32,232 nucleotides of DNA from Verrucomicrobiota bacterium (GTDB lineage: Bacteria; Verrucomicrobiota; Verrucomicrobiia; Limisphaerales; JACPZS01), in assembly GCA_016195385.1 (NCBI GenBank), contig JACPZS010000182.1:1-32232 (forward strand). The letters are read 5' to 3'. The notes under the pieces were generated by a model. That model saw nothing but the letters and a program-made list of their open reading frames with translations. It was not told the DNA's origin and made no database searches. Positions 1-7,761 of the stretch are shown here, in pieces (positions within the stretch are counted from its first letter, which is position 1; each line of letters opens with the position of its first letter). Position numbers and translations under genes: made by a program.

Positions 1-252
1 AAAAGGCGGCCCAACCCCGCACTCAAACCAGAACCGCCCCGCGAACCCAAGCCGCCGGACGCAAATCTCCGCCGCTTTGGAATCATCTTCCCTCACCAAA
101 AACTGAAATTTGAAAACTTGGCTTTATTCAGCGTTTCCCTAATGGCTCAACATTCGTTTCGTGACCGTCTTGAATTACCGTCCATCCAGGAAGTAAATCC
201 GCCGCCGGACCACTTCCAAAAGAGATATAAACCGACTGGAATGCCTGGCTGA
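1..252 (+). CDS. C-terminal tail of an unidentified protein (truncated by window start)
   Basis: One frame stays open from the first base of the window to a TGA at 250-252, giving about 83 codons that look like the end of a gene entering from the left. The first third of the visible peptide is rich in Pro, Arg and Lys. It is followed by a mixed hydrophobic stretch and a Pro-rich end with PPPDHF near residue 67 and a terminal GMPG. I recognise no family or domain. The only internal ATGs are late (142 and 241), so if this is coding, the real start lies outside the window. The next gene on the right is convergent (minus strand, ending at 481). A chance open frame cannot be excluded. Confidence 0.4.
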   Translation, partial: KRRPNPALKPEPPREPKPPDANLRRFGIIFPHQKLKFENLALFSVSLMAQHSFRDRLELPSIQEVNPPPDHFQKRYKPTGMPG

Positions 253-480
253 AGAATAAATCGCTCTTCAATCTGACTACGATTGGTGTTGGCTGCCTGA
301 AAGTCGAGATTGATAAAAGGTGCCGCAATGCTTGTGCTGCAAACGTATTTCATGAGCGAGCAAAAGGGAAACAGAGTAAAAGCAAAATTGCTCAAGAAGC
401 GTCGCCACCAGAAAGAGCCAAACAACTTAAATTTCATGTACCAATGTGCGCGCACCGAGTCTGGTTGTCACTTGCCTGCC
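253..480. other. Gene-free stretch between convergent genes
   Basis: This AT-richer segment separates the truncated plus-strand frame from the minus-strand oxidoreductase. Short open frames exist on both strands, including a minus-strand frame at 147-455 and a plus-strand frame from about 233 without a start codon. None resembles a known protein. I see no hairpin with a T-tract that would qualify as a terminator. It may contain the remnant of a decayed gene. Confidence 0.3.
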
Positions 481-1506
481 TCAAAGCTTCACCGCCTTGC
501 CCGTCGTTGCCGAACGATCGGCGGCGAAGATGATTTTGTGCGATTGGAGCGCGTCGGCGAGGCTGGTCAACGGCATTTCCTTGTCACGATCAAGCGCGTC
601 GAAGAACGCCTGGAACTGCGTTTGATATGGATGGTCGGACACGTCGCCGGAGTCGAGCATCTTCATGGAGAGTTCGCTCCACTTGCTCTTGTTCAAGCCG
701 TTGAGCTTCATCGAATGAAACTTGTTGTCGAGCAGGCTGCCTTCGCTGCCAACGAGGTGCGTGTGGAAATAATATGGTTGCAGGCAATCCACCACGGCGG
801 CGCACTTGCCGATGCGACCGTCCTTGAATTTCAGAATCGTCACACTGCTGGTTGTGTATTCGTACGGTTTGAAAATCGCGCTCTTCGACTTCGTGTCGTA
901 GCTCGTGACCTCGGCGACTTCGCCGCCCATGCACAGCAGCAGCGCGTCGAGCGCGTGGCAACCGGCAGTGAGGAGCGAACTGCCGCCGGCGTCTTTGCGC
1001 GTGTTCCAGCGGAACTGCCCATACCACGGGCCGATGCCGTGATAATAATCGACCTCGCCGTAATGAATCGTGCCGAGCAACCCGCGATCGATCAGCGCCT
1101 TCGTCGCCAGAAATTGACTGGAGTAACGGCACTCGAAGCAAACGCACGTCCTCACGCCGTACGACTTCACGGCGCGTTCGATGGCGACGCAATCCTTCCA
1201 CGAGAGCGCCAGCGGTTTCTCTATGATCAAGTGCTTGCCGGCTTTCGCCGCAGCGACTGCTTGCCGCGCGTGATCGTAAGGATAACTGCAAACTGAAACC
1301 GCGTGCAGATTCGGATCGGCAAGCATTTCGTCAAGATCGGTGAAGCAGCGAATCGCGCCGCCGTGCTTGGCGCTGACTTCGGCGGCATCCAGTTTGCGCG
1401 ACGAGAAGACGCTGGTAACCTGCGCTTGCGATGTGGCGTTGATGGCCGCGATATGCGCGCCTGCGACCCAGCCATAGCCGATGATGCCGACGTTGTATTT
1501 CTTCAT
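481..1506 (-). CDS. Gfo/Idh/MocA family NAD(P)-dependent oxidoreductase (cytoplasmic)
   Basis: This is a 341-residue dehydrogenase of the Gfo/Idh/MocA family, which oxidises or reduces sugars, inositols or their derivatives with NAD(P). The N-terminal Rossmann fold starts directly at residue 1 with a VGIIGYG dinucleotide-binding turn (residues 6-12). The family's conserved EKP motif is at 96-98, and the C-terminal two-thirds forms the usual alpha/beta substrate domain. The length is typical. An ATG at 1521 would add only MSSPT and one at 1566 a further 15 residues. I chose 1506 because the fold begins there; no Shine-Dalgarno separates the options. There is no signal peptide, unlike the second family member at 2646. 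It is divergent from the DUF6807 gene across about 117 bases, so the two may share a control region. The substrate is not predictable from sequence. Confidence 0.93.
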   Translation of the reverse strand: MKKYNVGIIGYGWVAGAHIAAINATSQAQVTSVFSSRKLDAAEVSAKHGGAIRCFTDLDEMLADPNLHAVSVCSYPYDHARQAVAAAKAGKHLIIEKPLALSWKDCVAIERAVKSYGVRTCVCFECRYSSQFLATKALIDRGLLGTIHYGEVDYYHGIGPWYGQFRWNTRKDAGGSSLLTAGCHALDALLLCMGGEVAEVTSYDTKSKSAIFKPYEYTTSSVTILKFKDGRIGKCAAVVDCLQPYYFHTHLVGSEGSLLDNKFHSMKLNGLNKSKWSELSMKMLDSGDVSDHPYQTQFQAFFDALDRDKEMPLTSLADALQSHKIIFAADRSATTGKAVKL

Positions 1507-1623
1507 GGTAGGTGAACTCATAGCAAGCGCGTGGAAAGGTTGGAAGGTAATTTCCTTCGCGAACACAAACCGGAGCTTGAATTACGTTTGACGATTTTCC
1601 ATCGGAAGCGTTAGCGTTTTTAC

Positions 1624-2598
1624 ATGACCCGGAAATTTGCAGTTGCCTTCGCATCAGCTTTCGTCGCGACCCTCCTCGGAGTCGCTCTGAATTCACACGC
1701 GAAAGAACTCACCGATGTCAAAATCACCGAACTGGCCGGCAAACTTAAAGTGGAGATCAACGGCCGGCTCTTCACCGAGTATCACCACCAGCAAGTGCCG
1801 CGGCCGTTCTTCTACCCTCTGATCGGGCCGAAGCAGTTGCCCATGACGCGCAATTGGCCGATGAAAGACGTGCCGGATGAGGAGCACGATCATCCGCATC
1901 ATCGTTCGCTGTGGTTCACGCACGGCGACGTCAACGGCGTTGATTTCTGGAGCGAGGAACCCAAGGCGGGCAAAATCGTGCATGAAAAATTCCTGAAGAT
2001 CCAGTCGTCGCGCTCGACCGGCACCATCAAGTCGCAAAACAAATGGATCGCGCCTGATGGCAAAGTCGTTTGCACCGATGACCGGACATTCGCCATTCAT
2101 GCGCGCCCGGATGAACGCTTGATCGATTTTGAAATCACCATCCATGCGTCGAACGGCGACCTGGTCTTCGGTGACACCAAGGAAGGCACCATGGCCATCC
2201 GCCTCGCCGAGACGATGCGGCTCAAAGGCAAAGTCGGTGCCGGCCACATCGTCAACTCCGAAGGCGTGCGTGATGACGCGACTTGGGGCAAGCGCGCCGA
2301 TTGGGTTGATTACTATGGCCCGATCCAAGGTCAAACCGTAGGCGTGGCGATCTTTGATCACCCAAACAACCCGATGCACCCGACCTGGTGGCACGTGCGT
2401 GACTACGGCTTGTTCGCGGCGAATCCCTTCGGCGTGCATGAATTTGAAAAGAAGCCGAAGGGCACCGGCGACTTCAAGGTTTCCAGCGGCGGCAGCGTCA
2501 CGTTTCGCTATCGTTTGGTGCTGCACGCCGGCGATGAAAAACAGGCCGACATCGCCGCCCATTACAAGGCTTTCGTAAGCCAGTCAAAATCGAGATAA
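1624..2598 (+). CDS. Secreted DUF6807 (PmoA-family) protein
   Basis: This 324-residue protein belongs to the family annotated as DUF6807 or 'methane oxygenase PmoA'. The latter name is misleading, as there is no link to methane oxidation. Residues 1-26 form a signal peptide (basic MTRK, hydrophobic stretch, cut near HA-K), so it is probably periplasmic or secreted. A His-rich motif, DHPHHRS (residues 89-95) followed by LWFTHGDVNG, is characteristic of the family and could bind metal or sugar. Members are common in Verrucomicrobia and Planctomycetes beside Gfo/Idh/MocA oxidoreductases and sugar catabolism genes, as here: a Tat-type oxidoreductase follows 47 bases downstream on the same strand. 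Its biochemical activity is not established to my knowledge. The ATG at 1624 gives the complete signal peptide. Confidence 0.9.
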   Translation: MTRKFAVAFASAFVATLLGVALNSHAKELTDVKITELAGKLKVEINGRLFTEYHHQQVPRPFFYPLIGPKQLPMTRNWPMKDVPDEEHDHPHHRSLWFTHGDVNGVDFWSEEPKAGKIVHEKFLKIQSSRSTGTIKSQNKWIAPDGKVVCTDDRTFAIHARPDERLIDFEITIHASNGDLVFGDTKEGTMAIRLAETMRLKGKVGAGHIVNSEGVRDDATWGKRADWVDYYGPIQGQTVGVAIFDHPNNPMHPTWWHVRDYGLFAANPFGVHEFEKKPKGTGDFKVSSGGSVTFRYRLVLHAGDEKQADIAAHYKAFVSQSKSR

Positions 2599-2645
2599 TC
2601 CGTGCCCAAAAATTCGCGAACCCCGCCCCAAAAACTCCCACCATT

Positions 2646-4088
2646 ATGCAACCACACAATCGTCGCAGCTTTTTGAAAAACTCCGCGCTGGCGGTCGCCG
2701 CTGCCAGCCTCCCGGCCCATTCCTGGGCGCGCGTCATCGGGGCCAACGAAGACATCCGCCTCGGCGTCATCGGCTTTGGCGGACGCGGCAAAGATCACAT
2801 CGAAGGGTTCAGCAAAGTTCCCGGCGTGCGCCTCGTCGCGCTTTGCGACGCGGATCAAAACATCCTCGATGCGGAAGCCAAACGTCTGCGCGACAAGGGA
2901 GCGGCGATTGAAACCTACACGGACGTCCGCCAACTTTTGGAGAATCCGAACATCGACGTCGTCTCGACCGCCACGCCCAACCACTGGCATTCGCTGATTT
3001 CGATCTGGGCTTGCCAGCACGGCAAGGATGTCTATGTCGAGAAGCCGGTTTCACACAACGTTTGGGAGGGCCGCAAACTCGTCGAGGCCGCGCGCAAATA
3101 CAAACGCATCGTCCAGACCGGCACGCAAAGCCGCTCCAGCACCGGCCTCCACGAAGCCATCCAATATCTTCGCGAAAGACATCTGGGAAAAATCAAACTC
3201 GCCCGCGGGCTGTGCTACAAACGCCGCGCGAGCATCGGCAAAGTCACCGGCGAACAACCCATCCCGGCGGGCATCGACTACGATCTCTGGTGCGGCCCCG
3301 CGCCCAAGGTTCCCCTCCGCCGCTCGCGGCTGCACTACGACTGGCATTGGGTGTGGGACACTGGCTGCGGCGATCTCGGCAACCAGGGCATTCACCAGAT
3401 GGACATCGCCCGCTGGGCGCTCGGCATGAAGGAACTTTCCCCGCGCGTGTTCAGCCTTGGCGGGCGTCTGGGTTACGACGACGACGGCGAAACGCCCAAC
3501 ACGCAAATCGTCGTTCACGACTACAAGCCCGCGCCGCTCATCTTCGAGGTGCGTGGATTGCCCGCCAGTTCCGGCATCGAAAAAATGGGAAACTATCGCG
3601 GCGCCGGCGTCGGCGTCGTCATCGACTGCGAGCACGGTTACCTGGTCATCCCGAGCTACTCGGGCGCGCTCGCCTTCGACAAGGCGGGCAATCAATTGAA
3701 AAAATTTGAAGGCAGCGACGACCATTACGCCAACTTCATCAAGGCCGTCCGCAGCCGCAAAGTCAGCGACCTGAACGCGGACATTCTCGAAGGCCATCTC
3801 TCCAGCGCGCTCTGCCACACCGGGAACATCTCCTATCGCCTCGGCCACGAGGCCACTCCGCGCGAGATTTACGAGAAGATCGAGGCCGACGACGAAGCAG
3901 TCGAATCGCTCGGACGCTTCGAGGAACACCTCTTCGTCAACGGCGTGGATTTGGTGAAGACCAAGGCGAAGCTCGGCCCCGTGCTTAAGATGAATCCGCG
4001 CACCGAACGCTTCACGAACAACAACGAAGCCAACACGCTGCTGACGCGCAACTACCGCGCGCCGTTCGTCGTGCCGGATAAAGTTTGA
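2646..4088 (+). CDS. Tat-exported Gfo/Idh/MocA family oxidoreductase
   Basis: This is a 480-residue oxidoreductase with a twin-arginine signal: RRSFLK at residues 6-11, an Ala-rich hydrophobic stretch, and a likely cut after SWA near residue 28. The mature Rossmann domain begins with IRLGVIGFGGRG (nucleotide-binding Gly at 43-48). An EKP motif lies at 132-134, followed by the extended C-terminal domain usual for the secreted bacterial class (about 430-480 residues). The Tat signal fits folding with bound NAD(P) before export, as established for glucose-fructose oxidoreductase. It probably acts on a sugar or glycoside in the periplasm and likely forms an operon with the DUF6807 gene 47 bases upstream. 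The divergent cytoplasmic paralogue at 481-1506 could handle the imported product; that coupling is inference. Confidence 0.95.
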   Translation: MQPHNRRSFLKNSALAVAAASLPAHSWARVIGANEDIRLGVIGFGGRGKDHIEGFSKVPGVRLVALCDADQNILDAEAKRLRDKGAAIETYTDVRQLLENPNIDVVSTATPNHWHSLISIWACQHGKDVYVEKPVSHNVWEGRKLVEAARKYKRIVQTGTQSRSSTGLHEAIQYLRERHLGKIKLARGLCYKRRASIGKVTGEQPIPAGIDYDLWCGPAPKVPLRRSRLHYDWHWVWDTGCGDLGNQGIHQMDIARWALGMKELSPRVFSLGGRLGYDDDGETPNTQIVVHDYKPAPLIFEVRGLPASSGIEKMGNYRGAGVGVVIDCEHGYLVIPSYSGALAFDKAGNQLKKFEGSDDHYANFIKAVRSRKVSDLNADILEGHLSSALCHTGNISYRLGHEATPREIYEKIEADDEAVESLGRFEEHLFVNGVDLVKTKAKLGPVLKMNPRTERFTNNNEANTLLTRNYRAPFVVPDKV

Positions 4089-4118
4089 AACAGTGGTTGG
4101 GCTACGACGTTAAGTGCG

Positions 4119-4562
4119 ATGACTGCCGAAGCTATCGTAATAATAATTTTGGCGGCGCTTGTCGGGACTGGAGTATTTCACTGGTTTGCACGGCCGATCA
4201 ATCCTTCTCCCAATCCTTGGAATTCGGAAGTGGAACAGACTCTCCACGATCCTGAATTACCGGAACTCTGCCACCGTTGTTTGATACCACACGGAACCGA
4301 CGGTTGGTTTTGTCCCACCTGCGGCGCGGCCGTCGGACCATACAATAACTACATGCCTTTCGTTTGCATTTTCTCAGAGGGCGAAGTGCTTCGGGCCGGA
4401 TTGACGGATCACATACGACGATCACCTCTGACAGTCGGCGGTTACTTGCTGTTCTCCTTATCAAGCTACTTCATCTTTGCGCCTTTCTATTGGTCGCCCC
4501 TGTTTCGGAACTTGAGACGCCATGATACTGACGCCATCGAAAATTCTAGCCAAGAGACCTAG
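4119..4562 (+). CDS. Small membrane protein with a four-cysteine zinc ribbon
   Basis: This 147-residue protein has a hydrophobic segment at residues 4-22. A zinc-ribbon follows: CHRC at 51-54 and CPTC at 65-68, separated by ten residues. A second hydrophobic stretch lies around 108-128 (GGYLLFSLSSYFIFAPFYW). The layout suggests two membrane passes with a metal-binding knuckle between them. No enzymatic motif is visible and I cannot name a family. The gene is noticeably more AT-rich than the oxidoreductase 30 bases upstream, consistent with an accessory gene. The ATG at 4119 immediately precedes the first membrane segment, but no Shine-Dalgarno is present. Confidence 0.75.
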   Translation: MTAEAIVIIILAALVGTGVFHWFARPINPSPNPWNSEVEQTLHDPELPELCHRCLIPHGTDGWFCPTCGAAVGPYNNYMPFVCIFSEGEVLRAGLTDHIRRSPLTVGGYLLFSLSSYFIFAPFYWSPLFRNLRRHDTDAIENSSQET

Positions 4563-4669
4563 CCCTTCGGATCGTGAAGATTTCCCGTTCGCAGTCATAG
4601 TTTTATCACTGCGTCGGCATTGGCTGCGCCTCACTTCTGTCCGTTAATCGGTGTTCCCCCCATTTCACC

Positions 4670-4916
4670 ATGAACTCACCAGCATTCTCCTGTAGTTCAG
4701 ACGACGCGGACTGCGATTGAGGCCGACCTGCTCTTCGCCACATTGCGCAATTCCGGTCTGCATCCCCGGGACTTGGACACCGCGTCCCATTTCTCGCTCG
4801 CAGGAACCGCCATTTCCTATGACATCGAGATTCCCACTTCGGAGTTGAGTGCCGCAAAAGCGTTTTTGAAATCGCGTGACGATTCAACTCGCGCCGATCC
4901 AAGTCGCAATTCCTGA
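4670..4916 (+). pseudogene. DUF2007-like small protein gene, apparently frameshifted near its start
   Basis: The frame from 4674 to the TGA at 4914 encodes a peptide reading VVQTTRTAIEADLLFATL, then RNSGLHPRDLD, a short variable piece, and YDIEIPTSELSAAKAFL. This resembles the DUF2007/'putative signal transducing protein' fold, in which a short beta strand and an 'EA' helix are followed by a strand and an xxVPxxDxxxAxxxL helix. That frame has no ATG, GTG or TTG before the conserved region and is closed upstream by a TGA at 4671. The nearest ATG (4670) is in another frame that stops at 4718-4720. A single-base change between about 4673 and 4690 would join the two. It is therefore a recently broken gene, a sequencing error, or a gene with an unusual start. 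Its 3' end faces rnpB. Confidence 0.5.
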
Positions 4917-4939
4917 CTGCGCGCCTTCACGGCCGAAGG

Positions 4940-5347
4940 AATGATTCTGGAAGAGCTGTAAGCCGAATTCTGTCTGCACGCCTTGCGACGCGGAGAGAAT
5001 CATTTGTCTGAGCAGCCAGTACCCGAAACCTGTCCCGCTTGCGCGAAACCCGGCGCGGGCCGCGCCTCGGTTTCCTATTTGGCCTTGCACCCGATGGGGT
5101 TTTCCGTGCCTCCGCGCTTGCGCTTGGAGCGGTGCGCTCTTACCGCACCTTTTCACCCTTGCCGCTGACCGAAGTCCGCGGCGGTTTAATTTTCTGTGGC
5201 ACTATCCGTCGGGACGGCTCGCGCCGTCACCTCCCGCGTGTATCCGGAAGAACAAACTTCCGGTTACGCGGCATCGCGCCCTGTGGAGTTCGGACTTTCC
5301 TCCCCCGGCTTGCGCCGGAAGCGATCCTCCGCCCTTCCAGAATCGTG
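4940..5347 (-). ncRNA. rnpB: RNase P RNA (bacterial type A-like)
   Basis: This is the catalytic RNA of RNase P, which trims 5' leaders from tRNA precursors. Read on the minus strand, it contains the near-5' core GAGGAAAGTCCGAACTCC, the ACAGAAAATTAAACCGCC element, GGTAAGAGCGCACCG, a TGGCTGCTC-AGACAAATGA stretch, and the near-3' signature ACAGAATTCGGCTTAC. These are universally conserved RNase P core segments. The ends are set by a perfect 11-base P1 helix: GATTCTGGAAG at the 5' end (plus-strand 5334-5344) pairs with CTTCCAGAATC at the 3' end (plus-strand 4943-4953). About 400 nt is a normal length. A GCAA tetraloop hairpin lies just inside the 5' end. No T-rich terminator follows the 3' end; only a 5-bp hairpin (4924-4939) is seen. 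Confidence 0.97.
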
Positions 5348-5361
5348 GTGAACGTATGTTT

Positions 5362-5375
5362 ACCGGCGCGCCGGT
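5362..5375. promoter_or_regulatory. Perfect 14-bp GC palindrome just upstream of rnpB
   Basis: ACCGGCGCGCCGGT is its own reverse complement and sits about 15-30 bases upstream of the rnpB 5' end, between rnpB and the stop of the vWA gene on the same strand. On the minus strand a TTGCAC lies just upstream and a TACGTT 17 bases further on, which could make a poor -35/-10 pair with the palindrome in the spacer. It may be an operator, a transcription-stalling hairpin, or chance in GC-rich DNA. No regulator is implied by the neighbours. Confidence 0.25.
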
Positions 5376-5430
5376 GCAAGATGAGAGATGAAAAATGCCT
5401 GCCTAAATTTTGGACACAGCCACTTTCTTA

Positions 5431-7761
5431 TCAGCGCCCGGTCCGAAGCTGCTTCGCTTTCTGGACGAGGTTAAGAAACTCCGCGCGGTAACCGGACTCG
5501 TCCCGGCCTTTGCCTTCTTCGGCCAGCTCGAGAACGGTTTCGTAGCGCGAATTCCCTTTGTGTTCGGAATCGCGCAGGAGCATTCCGAAAGAGGCAACGG
5601 CGGCGGCGAACTTGAAATCGTCCGACGCCTGGCTGTAACGCTTCCCGCCGTCGATGACGGGATACTCAAGCAACTTGCTCGTGTCGCCGTCGGGCTGTTT
5701 GTAGCGGAGCTTGAGCGTCAAAAGTTCTTTGCTGTTCGAGTCGGCGATCTTCTCGGGCTTGGACGTGGTTTGATATTTCAGCGGATCGACGCCCGGTGAT
5801 TTGACACTGCCGCCGGGCGGGACGATTTCGTAAAGCGCGGTGACCGTGTGGCCCGCGCCGATTTCGCCGGCGTCTTTTGTGTCGTCGTTGAAATCTTCCG
5901 CGCGCAAGCGGCGCTTCTCGTAGCCGATGAGCCGATAGGCGCTGACGCGCGCGGGATTGAACTCGACCTGAATCTTCACGTCCTTTGCGATCGCGACGAG
6001 CGTTCCGTTCATTTGTTCGATGAGCACTTTCTGCGCTTCGGCCAGCGTATCGAGGTAGTGGTAATTACCGTTCCCCTTGTCGGCGAGCTTCTGCATCGTG
6101 GCGTCCTTGAAATTATCCGTGCCGACGCCGAGCGCGCTCAGGAACACGCCGCTCTTCGCCTTGTCCTCGATAAGCCGCACAAGCGCGTCCTGGCTCGTGA
6201 TGCCGACATTGAAATCGCCGTCCGTGCAAAGAATCACGCGGTTGACGCCGCCCTTGATGAAATTCTCGGTCGCCGTCGCGTAAGCCAACTGAATTCCTTC
6301 GCCACCGTTCGTGGAACCGCCCGATTCCAGCGCGTCGATGGCCGCGAGAATTTTTTCTTTGTGTGCGCATGAAGTCGAAGGCAGCACGAGGCCCGACGTT
6401 CCGGCATAGACCACGATGGCCACGTGATCGCTCGGCGTCATCTTGCGCACGAGCATCTGGAGCGCCTGCTTGATCAGCGGCAATCGCTCGGTCGGCTGCA
6501 TCGAGCCGGAGACATCGATCAGGAAGACGAAATTGCTCGGCGGGCGCTTGGCTTGCGCCAGTTCGCGACCCTTGAGGCCGATCCGCACTAGCCGATGCTC
6601 CGGATTCCATGGGCAATCAGCGACCTCGGTGTTGACGGAAAACGGCTCGCCCTCTTTCGCCGCCGGATAATCGTATGAAAAATAATTCAGCAACTCTTCG
6701 ACGCGCACCGCGCCTTCCGGCGGAAAAGTTCCCTGATTCAAAAAGCGCCGCACGTTGGCGTACGACGCGGTGTCCACGTCGATGGAAAATGTGGAGAGCG
6801 GATTCTCACGCGCTGGCAGGAAGGTATTTTCTTCGAGCTTTTCGTACAGAGCGGTGACGGAGGATTGCCGAATGGGCGATGGCCCGACTCCATCTGGACG
6901 CATCTGCAGCGCGTATCGCATTCGTTTACTTTTTTCGAGTTTCTCTTTCATTGCTTGGTACGCTGGCAGAGAACTGCCATCAGTTGCAGGCGACGAGAGC
7001 GCAGGAGCCGTTTCAAGTTCAGCAACGCTGGACGGCGAACCAGCTGTTCTTCCGTCCTGTTTGCGTAGGACTGAAGGTTGCGATACGCGACCACCGTCAA
7101 CCAACGCATTCCTTGCCATAGCTCCCCCTTCGAGAGGGAAAGATTCTGCGGGACGCATCATCCTGCCGTAGCGCTTCATCATCGCCTCATCCCAAACAGT
7201 CTTTGGCTTCTCCTCGAGAGTGGCCGGGGAAAGTCCCAGCCCGTCCGAGAAAGCACTGACCTCCGGTACCAGCGGCGTTGGCTGCACAGGCACTGGCTCT
7301 TGAGTTGTCACGGTCAGCGTGTCTGTTTTGACTTCGGGGATCGGAGTTGGTGCAGGCGTGACCGCGATTTCCGGCTTTGGCTGCGCTTCATTTTTTGCGA
7401 GCAACTGCGGAGATTTCTTCTGCGCGTTCCACCAGTTCGGCAAAATGAAACCAAACAACACGCACGCCGCGAGCGCGGCGATGCTCGCGATGGTGGCAAT
7501 TTTTGTATTCGAAAACGGAATTATCTTTTCGTCTGCTTCCGCCTTCGGCTCGTTTTCCGGCTGAACCACGACGGGAATTTTTGGACACGGCTCGTTCTTC
7601 AATTCGATGCGCAGCCAGTTCGCCGTCGCGCGGATTTCTTCGACGGCCTGGCGGCATTCGGGCGATTCCTCGACGGCGAGCGCGGCGTCGGCGGCATCGA
7701 CTTCGTCGAGTTCGCCCAGCGCGTAGGCGGTCAGGCGCGGATCATCAGGTTCGATTTTCAT
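5431..7761 (-). CDS. Membrane-anchored von Willebrand factor A protein with anti-sigma-like N-terminus (YfbK-type)
   Basis: A 776-residue protein. Residues 1-60 resemble the cytoplasmic part of zinc-less anti-sigma factors: a short helix around LTAYALGELDE, then an Ala/Glu-rich helix. One membrane helix lies at about 88-109. A long Pro/Ser-rich linker (110-300) leads to a YfbK-like N-domain (about 300-400, with FSIDVDTASYANVRRFL) and a vWA domain with an intact MIDAS: DVSGSM at 416-421, a Thr in GGSTNGGEG (481-489) and TDGDFNVG (513-520). A DUF3520-like C-terminal domain follows. vWA domains bind protein ligands through a metal ion. The gene overlaps the ECF sigma gene by four bases, so it is probably translationally coupled and likely tethers or controls that sigma factor. 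This coupling is inferred from position and architecture. The extracytoplasmic partner is unknown. Confidence 0.92.
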   Translation of the reverse strand: MKIEPDDPRLTAYALGELDEVDAADAALAVEESPECRQAVEEIRATANWLRIELKNEPCPKIPVVVQPENEPKAEADEKIIPFSNTKIATIASIAALAACVLFGFILPNWWNAQKKSPQLLAKNEAQPKPEIAVTPAPTPIPEVKTDTLTVTTQEPVPVQPTPLVPEVSAFSDGLGLSPATLEEKPKTVWDEAMMKRYGRMMRPAESFPLEGGAMARNALVDGGRVSQPSVLRKQDGRTAGSPSSVAELETAPALSSPATDGSSLPAYQAMKEKLEKSKRMRYALQMRPDGVGPSPIRQSSVTALYEKLEENTFLPARENPLSTFSIDVDTASYANVRRFLNQGTFPPEGAVRVEELLNYFSYDYPAAKEGEPFSVNTEVADCPWNPEHRLVRIGLKGRELAQAKRPPSNFVFLIDVSGSMQPTERLPLIKQALQMLVRKMTPSDHVAIVVYAGTSGLVLPSTSCAHKEKILAAIDALESGGSTNGGEGIQLAYATATENFIKGGVNRVILCTDGDFNVGITSQDALVRLIEDKAKSGVFLSALGVGTDNFKDATMQKLADKGNGNYHYLDTLAEAQKVLIEQMNGTLVAIAKDVKIQVEFNPARVSAYRLIGYEKRRLRAEDFNDDTKDAGEIGAGHTVTALYEIVPPGGSVKSPGVDPLKYQTTSKPEKIADSNSKELLTLKLRYKQPDGDTSKLLEYPVIDGGKRYSQASDDFKFAAAVASFGMLLRDSEHKGNSRYETVLELAEEGKGRDESGYRAEFLNLVQKAKQLRTGR

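Noticed and set aside
310..1296. 328-codon plus-strand open frame opposite the first oxidoreductase
   Set aside because: It mirrors a clear Gfo/Idh/MocA gene on the other strand; the translation is Arg/Val/Ala/His-rich with no motif, the usual antisense artefact in GC-rich DNA.
5039..5491. Open frames overlapping rnpB on the plus strand
   Set aside because: The region is RNase P RNA by multiple conserved segments and its P1 helix; the peptides are meaningless.
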